This document shows, one piece after another, positions 51,645 to 59,845 of a stretch of DNA of 64,000 nt. The DNA is from Leucobacter weissii (GTDB taxonomy: Bacteria > Actinomycetota > Actinomycetes > Actinomycetales > Microbacteriaceae), in the NCBI RefSeq assembly GCF_017565745.1, contig NZ_JAGDYM010000007.1, forward strand, positions 212,370 through 276,369. Direction: 5' to 3'. Position numbers and translations under genes: made by a program. Under the pieces are notes generated by a model. It saw nothing but the letters and a program-made list of their open reading frames with translations, searched no databases and was not told where the DNA came from. Position 1 is the stretch's first letter. Every line of letters begins with the position of its first letter.

Positions 51645-51799
51645 GCCTCTATCGTCGCCGCTGCGATCCGGGAATGCGGTCCCGCGGGACCGGATGCACC
51701 GATTGTTCACCGAATCGGCACGTGCCGGTTACCTCCGGCGGCTCAGATGAACGCGGCGTGAATGCCGCCGGGCTGCTGGCGACGCCATCGCGGAAGCCC

Positions 51800-52819
51800 T
51801 CACCCTGGGTCCGGCGGGCTGCCCAGCACCAGCACCTTGCCCACCGCGCGGCCGTCGTCCAGGTGCGCGAGCGCGGCGGGCGCCTCGGCGAACGGGTAGC
51901 GGTGCGCGATCACCGGTACGAGCTCGCCGGAAGCCGCGAGTGCGAGCAGCTCGCGCGTGATCTCGGGTTTCGCCGTGGCGACCAGGGGGCGGAAGCGCCG
52001 CCGTCCGCTCAGCGAGAGCAGTGCGCCGAGCGCCATTCGGCCGAGCGGGCCGAACCAGCGATGCTCGCCGCCGGAGATCCCGACGATGCAACCGCGCGTT
52101 CGGAGGAGCCGCCGCAGCGACCGCAGCGGCGCGCGGCCGCCCAGATCGAGGATCGCGTCGTACCCGTGCGCGGGCAGGGCGGAGAGGTCGCGGTCGCGAT
52201 CCTCGATCCGCTGGGCGCCCTGCTCCCGCACCGCCTCGGCGGCACGAGGACTGCAGCGGGCGTGCACCTCGGCGCCCCGCAGCACCGCCAGGCGCACGGC
52301 GAACATCCCGACGCCGCCGCCGGCGCCGAGCACCAGCACTCTGGATCCCTCGCCGACGCGGGCCAGATCGAGCGCCTGCCAGGCGGTGCCGCCCGCGAGG
52401 GGGAGCGCGGCGGCGGTGGCGTCGTCGAGCTCGGCGGGAACGGATACGAGCTTCGCGCGGGGCACGGCAACGAACCCGGCCAGCCCGCCGCCGTCGATCT
52501 CGCCGGCGACGCGGTCCCCGGGGCTCAGCCCCGCGACGTCGGCGCCCGCGGCGACGACGGTGCCGCACACGTCCCGGCCCTGCACCGCGGCCCGGGGGCG
52601 CCGCAGGCCGAAGGCGAGCCGGATCAGCCGCGGGTCGCCGCGCATGAGCCGCACGTCCGCCGAGTTGAGGGCGCAGACGCTCACCCGGACCAGCACCTCG
52701 GACGCGGCCGGCCGCGGCACCTCGCTCTCGATCGGGTGCACGGCGTCCGGGCCTCCGTACCGCCGTTGGCTCCAGGCCCGCATGGCGGTCGCGGTCGCGG
52801 GTGCGGTGGGCGTGTTCAT
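51800..52819 (-). CDS. NAD(P)-dependent alcohol dehydrogenase (MDR, quinone oxidoreductase-like)
   Basis: 339 residues: GroES-like domain (VRVSVCALNSADVRLMRGDP, QGRDVCGTVVAAGADV) and Rossmann motif VLVLGAGGGVGMFAVRLAV. No zinc ligands. Similar to the reticulon-4-interacting/AST1-like subgroup (WSQRRYGGPDAV). GGAGGAACC lies directly before ATG 52819. It overlaps the XRE gene upstream by 4 bases (ATGA), so it is the last gene of a three-gene operon. Confidence 0.88.
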   Translation of the reverse strand: MNTPTAPATATAMRAWSQRRYGGPDAVHPIESEVPRPAASEVLVRVSVCALNSADVRLMRGDPRLIRLAFGLRRPRAAVQGRDVCGTVVAAGADVAGLSPGDRVAGEIDGGGLAGFVAVPRAKLVSVPAELDDATAAALPLAGGTAWQALDLARVGEGSRVLVLGAGGGVGMFAVRLAVLRGAEVHARCSPRAAEAVREQGAQRIEDRDRDLSALPAHGYDAILDLGGRAPLRSLRRLLRTRGCIVGISGGEHRWFGPLGRMALGALLSLSGRRRFRPLVATAKPEITRELLALAASGELVPVIAHRYPFAEAPAALAHLDDGRAVGKVLVLGSPPDPG

Positions 52820-53034
52820 GGTTCCTCCGGATAGTCGAAGGCGTCGTCGATGCGCACACCGAAGACGCGGCAGAGCTGGAACGCGAGCTCGAGGGTCGGC
52901 GAGTACTTGCCCTGCTCCAGGGCGATCAGGGTCTGGCGGGTCACGCCGACGCGTGCGGCGAGTTCCGCCTGGGTGAGTCCGCTCTGCTCCCGGAGCGCGC
53001 GCAGGCGGTTGGTGACGCGGGTCGGGCGGGCCAT
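52816..53034 (-). CDS. Small XRE family (YozG/Cro-type) transcriptional regulator
   Basis: 72 residues made up of one HTH domain: NRLRALREQSGLTQAELAARVGVTRQTLIALEQGKYSPTLELAFQL, ending in VFGVRIDDAFDYPEEP. This family of small regulators is normally paired with a small membrane protein (DUF2178-like), as here. ATG 53034 overlaps the stop of that gene by one base. Two related 18-base dyads at the upstream promoter are its probable binding sites (autoregulation). Confidence 0.93.
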   Translation of the reverse strand: MARPTRVTNRLRALREQSGLTQAELAARVGVTRQTLIALEQGKYSPTLELAFQLCRVFGVRIDDAFDYPEEP

Positions 53035-53468
53035 CAGGGCATGCCCCCCCGGTAGACGATCACCCGCGCGATCCCGCCGATGATCGCGGAGAGCGCGAAG
53101 GCGAGGTAGAGCGCGTTCGCGATCCAGAACCAGTCGGCGCGCGCCGCGCAGAGGACGAGCGCGCCGAGCATGCCGATGACGAGGAAGGCCTGGCCGACAC
53201 GATCGCCGAGGCGCGCGATCTCGCGATCCCGCACATCCTCGATGTGGCGCTCCTCCGGGTCGCGCATGCCTGCGACGATGCTCCAGAGGATCCCGCCGAC
53301 GACGGCGATCGCGATCGCCCCGCCGATCGTCCAGAGCATGGGGCCGACCCAGTCGATCTCCTCGACCGGACCCGCGCCCGCTTGCGGTCCGATCCACGCG
53401 ATGTAGACGATCAGCCCCAGCAGGCCGACCACCATGCCGACCCAGGTGTTGCGTTCTCCGTATCCCAT
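53034..53468 (-). CDS. Four-helix membrane protein partnered with XRE regulator
   Basis: 144 residues. Helices near TWVGMVVGLLGLIVYIAWI, GPMLWTIGGAIAIAVVGGILWSIV, GQAFLVIGMLGALVLCA and YLAFALSAIIGGIARVIVY, with a charged loop (RDPEERHIEDVRDREIARLGDR). ATG 53468 is preferred over GTG 53471 as GGAG is at better distance. Function unknown; pairs of such a protein with a 70-residue XRE regulator are common in actinomycetes. First gene of the operon. Confidence 0.83.
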   Translation of the reverse strand: MGYGERNTWVGMVVGLLGLIVYIAWIGPQAGAGPVEEIDWVGPMLWTIGGAIAIAVVGGILWSIVAGMRDPEERHIEDVRDREIARLGDRVGQAFLVIGMLGALVLCAARADWFWIANALYLAFALSAIIGGIARVIVYRGGMP

Positions 53469-53479
53469 CACCGCTCCAA

Positions 53480-53544
53480 TGTCAGATATTCTTTACATTT
53501 GAATCGTAGGCGGCTCATCGATGAGATGTCAAGAATTATTTACA
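53480..53544. promoter_or_regulatory. Two related operator sites around the XRE operon promoter
   Basis: TGTCAGATATTCTTTACA (53480-53497) and TGTCAAGAATTATTTACA (53527-53544) share the TGTCA and TTTACA ends. The second is a dyad with 14 of 18 positions symmetric around AATT. The second covers the -35 box of the minus-strand promoter and the first lies between the -10 box and the start codon. A dimeric XRE protein binding both would shut the promoter. Confidence 0.6.
53503..53532 (-). promoter_or_regulatory. Promoter of the XRE/membrane protein/dehydrogenase operon
   Basis: Read on the minus strand: TTGACA (53532-53527), 18-base spacer, TACGAT (53508-53503). The transcription start would be near 53496, about 28 bases before ATG 53468. 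The spacer contains a CATCGATG palindrome. Confidence 0.65.
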
Positions 53545-53558
53545 CCCCGGTCGGTGGG

Positions 53559-53591
53559 CCCGCGGGTGTGCCGGAAACCCGCGGGTGTGCC
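53559..53591. repeat. Direct repeat of a palindromic 14-mer
   Basis: CCCGCGGGTGTGCC at 53559-53572 recurs at 53578-53591, period 19, each containing the palindrome CCCGCGGG. An ACGCCCACGGGCGTT hairpin follows at about 53594. The cluster lies after the stop of the DUF4386-like gene (53628) and before the XRE promoter, and probably forms the terminator of the former. Confidence 0.65.
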
Positions 53592-53627
53592 CGACGCCCA
53601 CGGGCGTTCATCGGGTGCTCTCGCGCC

Positions 53628-54308
53628 TCAGGGGTGCTCCGGCGGGGAGTCCGGGGCTCCGGCGGGGGTGCGCACGCCCCGGATCAGCAGCCAGAGGCCG
53701 AGGCCGAGCTCCCACGCCGCGATCGGCAGGGCGGCGAGGCCGGAGAGCGGCGAGACCTGGTCCAGCGCACCGAACAGCGTGCCGAGGAACGAGGCGATCA
53801 GCAGCGGGGCGCCGATGAAGGCGAGCAGCGGGAGGACGCGCGGCACGAGCCGGTAGCGGTGCAGCAGCGCCCCCAGCAGCAGGGCGTTCACCGCGGGGAA
53901 CAGGCCGGGGCCGAGGAGGAACGACCAGTCGTGGAGGGCGATCAGCGCCCCCTCGATCTCTCCGCCCGAGCCGCCCGAGCCGGCCTCGCCGCGCACGGTC
54001 GCGACCGAGAGCAGGGCGAGCGCGCCGACGAGGATCGCGGACGCCTCGAGCAGCCGGGAGGAGACGAAGCCGATCCCGAGGGCGGGTGCGCGTCTCCAGG
54101 CGATCGGGAGCAGCGCGACGGCGGTGCCGACGCAGCTCAGCGCCAGCACGATCTCGAGCAGTGCCGCCCAGGGGGCGAGTGCGACCGGGCCGCCGCCGTG
54201 GAGCAGTTCGGTGCGCAGGGCGAGTCCCGGGAAGGAGGTTGCGAAGGTGGCGAGGTAGAGGGCTCCGACGATGCGGGCCGCGCGTCGGTCGAGCGTCGTG
54301 AGGGGCAT
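53628..54308 (-). CDS. DUF4386-like integral membrane protein
   Basis: 226 residues with about six helices: RRAARIVGALYLATFATSF, APWAALLEIVLALSCVGTAVALLP, SRLLEASAILVGALALLSV, FLLGPGLFPAVNALLLGALL, VLPLLAFIGAPLLIASFLG and LPIAAWELGLGLWLLI. The order and the RxxxRIxGxLYL start match DUF4386, whose function is unknown. ATG 54308 has GGAGACGCCC upstream. It is divergent from a TetR gene and two TetR-type operators lie between, so it is the likely regulated target. Confidence 0.82.
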   Translation of the reverse strand: MPLTTLDRRAARIVGALYLATFATSFPGLALRTELLHGGGPVALAPWAALLEIVLALSCVGTAVALLPIAWRRAPALGIGFVSSRLLEASAILVGALALLSVATVRGEAGSGGSGGEIEGALIALHDWSFLLGPGLFPAVNALLLGALLHRYRLVPRVLPLLAFIGAPLLIASFLGTLFGALDQVSPLSGLAALPIAAWELGLGLWLLIRGVRTPAGAPDSPPEHP

Positions 54309-54358
54309 GGGCGTCTCCGTTGGCTGGGGCGGCTGAGTGTGGGGAGGGGGCGGAATCG

Positions 54359-54414
54359 CCGCAAAGGTGTACGCTGTACGCCTTTGCGGTCCAGGATAGG
54401 TGTACGATGTACAC
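54359..54414. promoter_or_regulatory. Two TetR-type operators in the divergent promoter region
   Basis: TGTACGCTGTAC at 54368-54379 and TGTACGATGTAC at 54401-54412 differ at one base and start 33 bases apart (about three helical turns). The first is centred in a 31-base dyad with arms CCGCAAAGG (54359-54367) and CCTTTGCGG (54381-54389). The second is extended to GTGTAC-GAT-GTACAC. They lie between the DUF4386-like and TetR starts. Confidence 0.7.
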
Positions 54415-54433
54415 GTGTCAAGGAGGTGACGCG

Positions 54434-55117
54434 ATGCCCGAGCCGGGATCACCGCAGCGGCGACGACTCGATCGCGACCGGGTGCTCGCCGAGGCCCTCG
54501 CACTCGCGGACGCGGACGGCCTCGACGCGGTCAGCATGCGCGCGCTCGCCGCACGGCTCGAGGTCGTGCCGATGGCGCTCTACAAGCACGTCGCCGACAA
54601 GGAAGACCTGATCGGCGGCATGGTCGACGCGGTCATCGCCGGCTACGCGCGGCCTGCCGCGACCGGGACCTGGCGGGAGCGCGTGCGGGAGCGCGCGCTG
54701 ATCGCCCGGGCGGCCCACCTCGCCCACCCCTGGCTGCGGGAGGCGATCCAGTCGCGACGGCGCCGCAGCGCCGCCGTCCTCGGCCACATGGACGCGGTCG
54801 CGGGGGAGTTCATCGCCGGAGGCTTCTCCGTCGACCTGACCCACCACGTCATGCACGCCCTCGGCAACCGCGTCTGGGGGTTCAGCCCCGAGGCCTTCGA
54901 CGGCGGCGACGACGTCGGGCAGCCGGACGGCGATCCCGCGGCGCTCCTGAGGATGATGAGCGAGCGCTTCCCGCATGTGACGGCGATCGCCCTCGACGCC
55001 TCGGCGCGCAATCCCTCCGGAAGCTGCGACGAGCAGTTCGAGTTCGAGTTCACGCTCGACCTGCTGCTCGACGCCTTCGAACGGCTGCGCGCCGCGGGCT
55101 GGGAGAGCTCCGGGTAG
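54434..55117 (+). CDS. TetR/AcrR family regulator with TetR_C-like effector domain
   Basis: 227 residues. HTH at about 12-60 (DRDRVLAEALALADADGLDAVSMRALAARLEVVPMALYKHVADKEDL), in which PMALYKHVADKEDL is the TetR-class signature. The C-terminal half (about 70-220) is the helical ligand-binding domain. A perfect Shine-Dalgarno AGGAGGTGA ends 4 nt before ATG 54434. It is likely autoregulated through the two operators just upstream and represses the divergent membrane protein. Confidence 0.92.
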   Translation: MPEPGSPQRRRLDRDRVLAEALALADADGLDAVSMRALAARLEVVPMALYKHVADKEDLIGGMVDAVIAGYARPAATGTWRERVRERALIARAAHLAHPWLREAIQSRRRRSAAVLGHMDAVAGEFIAGGFSVDLTHHVMHALGNRVWGFSPEAFDGGDDVGQPDGDPAALLRMMSERFPHVTAIALDASARNPSGSCDEQFEFEFTLDLLLDAFERLRAAGWESSG

Positions 55118-55148
55118 CGGATCCCGGTATCCTGCCGCTCCGGCCGTT

Positions 55149-55625
55149 TCAGTGGCCCCGGTTGCGACGGCGCACGGAGCGCTTCGGCCTCCCGCCGAGG
55201 TACGAGGCGGCCGGGTGTACGACGAAGCCGTGCTGCAGCGCCTCCCGCCCGATCAGCATGCGGAACACCATCGACTCGCGGCTCGTCAGCGTCACCTCCG
55301 CCCGCACCTTGCGTCCGCAGAGCAGGACGCTCATGAGGACGACCAGGCGGGGCTCGGCATGGCCCGAGGAGCTGCGCACGATCCGCCGCCCGTGCACCGG
55401 CAGCTCCACCGTCACGGACTCCAGCTCGCTCTCCTGCCAGGGATGCACGGTGAAGCGCACCCAGTCGGAGCCGTCCCGCTCGAACTCGATGATGTCCGAG
55501 GCGTGCAGCGCCGAGGTCTGCGCTCCGGTGTCGACCTTCGCCTTGATCCACCGCACGCCGATATCCGGGAGCCGCACCCATTCCCGCCACCCGGTCGGGG
55601 TGCTTGAATGGGAGGGTGCGATCAC
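55149..55625 (-). CDS. RimB-like ATP-dependent zinc protease (RimK-linked)
   Basis: 158 residues of the retropepsin-like family paired with RimK: GWREWVRLPDIGVRWIKAKVDTGAQTSALHA contains the catalytic DTGA, and later MLIGREALQHGFVV. In Pseudomonas RimB processes RimK-added glutamate tails. The family name zinc protease is historic. I use GTG 55625, since the longer ATG 55664 start would overlap the divergent rimK-like start. It lies 26 bases from that gene, so a shared control region is very short. Confidence 0.85.
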   Translation of the reverse strand: MIAPSHSSTPTGWREWVRLPDIGVRWIKAKVDTGAQTSALHASDIIEFERDGSDWVRFTVHPWQESELESVTVELPVHGRRIVRSSSGHAEPRLVVLMSVLLCGRKVRAEVTLTSRESMVFRMLIGREALQHGFVVHPAASYLGGRPKRSVRRRNRGH

Positions 55626-55650
55626 ATCACCATCTTGGCAGGTCCGCGTC

Positions 55651-56841
55651 GTGAGGCTGGCCATCCTCTCGCGCGCCGCCCAGTCCTATTCCACCCAACG
55701 GCTCTCCGCCGCGGCCGAGCAGCGCGGCCACACCGCGCACGTGCTCAACACGCTCAGCTTCGCCATCGATCTCGCCGATGAGGCCCCGGATCTGCGCTAC
55801 CGCGGTCGGGAACTCGAGGACTTCGATGCGATCCTCCCCCGGATCGGCAACTCGGTCAGCTACTTCGGCACGGCCGTCGTCCGCCAGTTCGAGCAGATGG
55901 ACGTCTACACCCCCAACACCGCGAGCGGCATCTCCAACGCGCGCGACAAACTGCGAGCGATCCAGATCCTCTCGAAGCACAACATCGATATGCCCCCGAC
56001 CGCGTTCGTGCGCAACCGCGCCGACGTGCGCCCCGCCATCGAGAGCGTGGGCGGCGCGCCGGTCGTCATCAAGCTGCTCGAGGGCACGCAGGGCATCGGC
56101 GTCATCCTCGCGCCGCAGGTGAAGGTGGCCGAGGCCATCATCGAGACGCTGCACTCCACCCGGCAGAACGTGCTGATCCAGCGCTTCGTGGCGGAGAGCC
56201 GGGGGCGCGACGTGCGCGCGCTCGTGGTGGGCGATCGGGTCGTCGCCGCCATGCGGCGCCGTGCGAGCGGCGACGAGTTCCGCTCGAACGTGCACCGGGG
56301 CGGCTCGGTCGAACCGTTGAAGCTCGATGCGGCCTACGAGCAGGCCGCGGTGCGCGCCGCGCAGATCATGGGACTCCGGGTCGCGGGCGTGGACATGCTC
56401 GAGGGCGAGGACGGGCCGCTGGTGATGGAGGTCAACTCCTCGCCGGGACTGCAGGGGGTCGAGCAGGCGACCGGGCTCGACGTGGCGGGAGCGATCATCG
56501 ACTACATCGCGGGGCGGGTGGCCTTCCCCGAGATCGACGTACGGCAGCGCCTCAGCGTGTCGACCGGCTACGGGGTCGCCGAGATCGTGATGAACGCGGG
56601 CGCCGAGCAGATCGGCAGGAGGCTCGGGGATCTCGATCTCTGGGACCGCGACATCACGGTGCTGACCCTGCACCGCGGCGTGACGGTGATCCCGAACCCG
56701 CGCAAGCACGTGGTCCTGGAGCCCGACGATCGGCTGCTCTGCTTCGGCAAGCTCGAGGAGATGCGGTCGATGATCCCGGACCGACCGCGCCGCCGAGCCC
56801 GCGTGCGCAAGCTGCCGCCCGAGGCGCAAGAACTGCAGTGA
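55651..56841 (+). CDS. rimK: RimK-family ATP-grasp ligase fused to an RCK_C domain
   Basis: 396 residues. RimK N-domain (RLAILSRAAQSYSTQRLSAA), ATP-grasp core (GGAPVVIKLLEGTQGIGVI, RDVRALVVGDRVVAAMRR, GVDMLEGEDGPLVMEVNSSPG). From about residue 300 to 375 a TrkA-C/RCK_C domain (YGVAEIVMNAGAEQIGRRLG, ITVLTLHRGVTVIPNP, LEPDDRLLCFGKLEEM), which in other proteins binds c-di-AMP or other ligands. A basic tail follows. RimK adds glutamate to ribosomal protein S6. GTG 55651 is the best start, with no clear Shine-Dalgarno. Confidence 0.88.
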   Translation: MRLAILSRAAQSYSTQRLSAAAEQRGHTAHVLNTLSFAIDLADEAPDLRYRGRELEDFDAILPRIGNSVSYFGTAVVRQFEQMDVYTPNTASGISNARDKLRAIQILSKHNIDMPPTAFVRNRADVRPAIESVGGAPVVIKLLEGTQGIGVILAPQVKVAEAIIETLHSTRQNVLIQRFVAESRGRDVRALVVGDRVVAAMRRRASGDEFRSNVHRGGSVEPLKLDAAYEQAAVRAAQIMGLRVAGVDMLEGEDGPLVMEVNSSPGLQGVEQATGLDVAGAIIDYIAGRVAFPEIDVRQRLSVSTGYGVAEIVMNAGAEQIGRRLGDLDLWDRDITVLTLHRGVTVIPNPRKHVVLEPDDRLLCFGKLEEMRSMIPDRPRRRARVRKLPPEAQELQ

Positions 56842-56912
56842 GCCACCTGAGGCGTTGCCGGGCACAGGGGAACGCTCAGCCGTACCGGCACGGCCTCTCC
56901 TCGCGAGAGCGC

Positions 56913-58409
56913 TCAGTCGCGCTCCACGACCACGCGGAAACGCGAGAGGGATGCGTCGAGCGAGCCCCGTACATAGCCGATGGGTGACGCGGCCACCGTC
57001 TGCAGGAATCGCACCGTCTCCGCGGTGATCTGCTCTCCGGGGATGACATTGGGGATGCCAGGCGGGTAGGCGGCGAGCGAGTCGGCCGAGATGCGTCCCG
57101 CGGCCTCGGCGGCCGGCACGATCTCGTGCTCCGCGAAGTAGGCCGCGCGCGGGCGCATCGTCATCGGCCCGGGGTGGGGGAGCGCGGGGATCGCGACGCC
57201 CGTCGATGCTTCGTGCGCGCCATCGGCGATGTCGAACAGCGCACGGGCGAACCGGCCGAGATCGGGTTGCTTGCCGGGCCCGATGAAGGCCACGACCGCG
57301 TGCGCCGTGGAGATCTCGAGGTAGACGCCGTGCTCGCCGCCCAGGAGGTCGCGCACGCGATGGCCGCTCAGCCCGGTGCTGGAGACATCGATGGGGACCC
57401 GCAGCGGATCGTGGTCGACGATGTCGGGGAAGGCGGAGAAATCGTCGGAGATGATGGTGAAACGGCCATCCTCGCGGAGGGTGCGCCGCAGCTCCTCCAC
57501 GGCGGTCAGCGTCTGAGCGATGAGTTCGCGGCCGTGCACCAGCGCATGCCGCGCCACGTCCAACGAGCCCAGGAGCAGCGCGCTGGCGCTGGTCGACTGC
57601 GTCAGCATGTAGGCGCGATCGAGCATCGGCTCGAGTGCGTCTGAGAACGGACCGTCGCCGAGGTGGAGCATGGCGGACTGCGTGAGGCTCCCGCCGAGCT
57701 TGTGCGTGCTCGACACCGTGAGGTCGGCGCCCAGGCGGGTGGGGGACTCGGGCAGTTCGGGGTGGAAGCCGAAGTGCGACCCCCAGGCGCCGTCGACGAC
57801 GAGTGGCGCGCCGTGACGGTGCGACACCTCGGCGAGCGCCGCCACATCTGCGACGGCACCGAAGTAGCTCGGCGTGATGATGTAGACCGCCGCGACCGCG
57901 ACCCCGTCCGCCGCGGCCCGGTTCAAGGCATCATCGAGGGCCTGGGGCGAGACACCGTGATTGATGCCGCGCTGCTCGTCGATGCTCGGCAGCACGAAGC
58001 GCGGCAGCAGGTCTCCCAGGAGGACGCCGTCGGTGAAACTGGAGTGCGCACTGCGCTGGGCGACCACCGCGTCGCCCGAGTGGAGCCCGGCGAGAGCGAG
58101 GGCGGTCAGCCGGTTGGCCTGGGAAGCCCCATTGGCGAGGAACCAGGTGCGTCTCGCGCCCCAGGCCTCCGCGGCGAGCCGCGTCGACTGCACGAACGGC
58201 GAGTCGGGTCCGACGTCGATCCCGTCGATCAACGGCGGGATGTCCATGGCGAGAGCGCGCGCGCCGCAGAACTCGCCCAGCTCGTGCGAGAGCCCGTCGG
58301 GGGTGGCGCCGTGGCCGGGGACCATCAGGTTCACGGTGTCCCGTCGCGACTGGGCGTCGAGGGCGGTTGCGTAGGGGGTCGTCGTCTGATCGGCGGGTGG
58401 CTGCGACAT
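56913..58409 (-). CDS. Orn/Lys/Arg decarboxylase family PLP enzyme
   Basis: 498 residues, fold type I. PLP Lys237 in SSTHKLGGSLTQS, Asp in VVDGAWGSHFGFHPE, and substrate region LANGASQANRLTAL. It is the short actinobacterial form without the N-terminal wing domain of the inducible E. coli enzymes. C-terminal motif PPGIPNVIPGEQIT is typical. It decarboxylates lysine, arginine or ornithine, or a related amino acid. ATG 58409 with TGGAGT upstream; the longer start begins in Cys/Asn-rich non-conserved sequence. Divergent from the MftD-like operon across an AT-rich gap. Confidence 0.88.
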   Translation of the reverse strand: MSQPPADQTTTPYATALDAQSRRDTVNLMVPGHGATPDGLSHELGEFCGARALAMDIPPLIDGIDVGPDSPFVQSTRLAAEAWGARRTWFLANGASQANRLTALALAGLHSGDAVVAQRSAHSSFTDGVLLGDLLPRFVLPSIDEQRGINHGVSPQALDDALNRAAADGVAVAAVYIITPSYFGAVADVAALAEVSHRHGAPLVVDGAWGSHFGFHPELPESPTRLGADLTVSSTHKLGGSLTQSAMLHLGDGPFSDALEPMLDRAYMLTQSTSASALLLGSLDVARHALVHGRELIAQTLTAVEELRRTLREDGRFTIISDDFSAFPDIVDHDPLRVPIDVSSTGLSGHRVRDLLGGEHGVYLEISTAHAVVAFIGPGKQPDLGRFARALFDIADGAHEASTGVAIPALPHPGPMTMRPRAAYFAEHEIVPAAEAAGRISADSLAAYPPGIPNVIPGEQITAETVRFLQTVAASPIGYVRGSLDASLSRFRVVVERD

Positions 58410-58486
58410 CGCTGGACTCCATCGTTGGGGACTTCGCTGAGTTTTATAATTGTTACATTCTCGACACATTGAAGCAAAATGTTCTC

Positions 58487-58515
58487 TTGAAAACTTCTAA
58501 TCAATGGTAGATAGT
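58487..58515 (+). promoter_or_regulatory. Candidate promoter of the MftD-like operon
   Basis: TTGAAA (58487-58492), 17-base spacer, GATAGT (58510-58515), in a 215-base stretch (58410-58624) that is strikingly AT-rich for this genome (gttttataattgttacatt and similar). A TATAAA-like box on the other strand at about 58443-58448 could serve the decarboxylase gene. The rest of the gap holds no gene that I can support. Confidence 0.5.
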
Positions 58516-58624
58516 GGTGTGTAGGTCGCTTTCATCTAACGTAATTTAGAGCATGTGCACCTCGGTCGGGGCACCGTTTGTCGCCGCCCGATGGTGACAC
58601 GGAATCAATGGAGATAGACACGAC

Positions 58625-59809
58625 ATGACCACACGAGTTCCGTTCAAGAACCTCGCCGAAGCCGAGCGTCTCGCCAAGCGGAGACTCCCGAAACCGGTGT
58701 GGCTCGCGATCAAGGCCGGCAACGAGCAGGGCCTGACGCCCGCGGACAATGAGCGGGCGTTCACCGAGCTGGGATTCTCCCCGACGGTGTTCGAACGCCC
58801 GACGTCGTTCGACACGAGCACCTCCATCATGGGGACGAAGGTCGACATCCCCGTGATCGTGTCTCCGGTGGGTGCACAGGCCATTCATCCGGATGGCGAG
58901 GTCGGCGCGGCGCGGGCGGCGGCCCGGCACGGCACGGCGATGGGACTCAGCTCATGGGCGACGGACCCTCTGTCGGAACTGCTCAAGGTGAATCAGGACG
59001 TCTTCTTCCAGCTCTACTGGGTGGGTTCGAAGGCCGACATCGAGAAGCGCGTCGTCGATGCGAAGGAGCAGGGAGCCAAAGGGCTGATCGTGACGCTCGA
59101 CTGGTCGCATACGCCCCGCAGGGACTGGGGAGTGCCGCCCGCGCCCCCCTCGAACATGGGGCTCAAGACGATGATGACCTTCGGTCCCTCCGCTCTCGCC
59201 CGCCCGCGGTGGTTCTCGAAATTCCTCGTGAGAGGTCGCATTCCCGATGTGAAGGTGCCGAACCTCTGGGGGCGAGACAAGCGCGACATCCCGACCTTCG
59301 GCACCGCCTGGGGCGAGTTCGAACGGACTCCCGCGCCGACCTGGGACGACATCAAGTGGATCCGGGAACTCTGGGGAGGCCCCTTCATGGTCAAGGGCAT
59401 CAACACGATCCGGGACGCCAGGCTCGCGGCCGACCTCGGCGCGGACGCGATCTCGGTGTCGAACCACGGCGGGAACAACATCGACGGCAGCCCGTCGCCG
59501 CTGCGCTACCTTCCCTACATCGTGGAGGCCGTCGGGGATCGGATCGAGGTGATGGCCGACGGCGGGGTTCGCCGCGGATCCGACGTCGTGAAGATGCTCG
59601 CGCTCGGCGCGAAAGCGGTCTTCATCGGCCGCGCCTATCTCTACGGCCTGGCGGTCTCCGGAGAGGCGGGAGTCCACGACGTGCTCGACATCCTGCGCAA
59701 CGGCATCAGAGAGACCCTCTACGGCATCGGGAAGAGCTCGATCCACGAACTCTCCCGCGACGATCTGATGGTCCTGAACGGCGACTTCTTCGTCCCGCCG
59801 ACCCAGTAG
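58625..59809 (+). CDS. MftD-like alpha-hydroxy-acid-oxidase-family flavoprotein
   Basis: 394 residues, FMN TIM barrel of the LldD/glycolate oxidase family. It follows mycofactocin maturase MftD along its length: AKRRLPKPVW, ERAFTELGFSPTVF, GLSSWATDPL, TLDWSHTPRRDWGVPP, RELWGGPFMVKGI and SVSNHGGNNIDGSPS. His281 and Lys257 are the catalytic and FMN residues. The NHGGNN variant (oxidases have NHGGRQ) is characteristic of MftD, which oxidatively deaminates the mycofactocin precursor. GGAG lies upstream of ATG 58625. No mftA, mftB or mftC is in the window. Confidence 0.85.
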   Translation: MTTRVPFKNLAEAERLAKRRLPKPVWLAIKAGNEQGLTPADNERAFTELGFSPTVFERPTSFDTSTSIMGTKVDIPVIVSPVGAQAIHPDGEVGAARAAARHGTAMGLSSWATDPLSELLKVNQDVFFQLYWVGSKADIEKRVVDAKEQGAKGLIVTLDWSHTPRRDWGVPPAPPSNMGLKTMMTFGPSALARPRWFSKFLVRGRIPDVKVPNLWGRDKRDIPTFGTAWGEFERTPAPTWDDIKWIRELWGGPFMVKGINTIRDARLAADLGADAISVSNHGGNNIDGSPSPLRYLPYIVEAVGDRIEVMADGGVRRGSDVVKMLALGAKAVFIGRAYLYGLAVSGEAGVHDVLDILRNGIRETLYGIGKSSIHELSRDDLMVLNGDFFVPPTQ

Positions 59810-59845
59810 CCCCCGACACGAGAGAGCACAAGGAGGAAACCGCTC

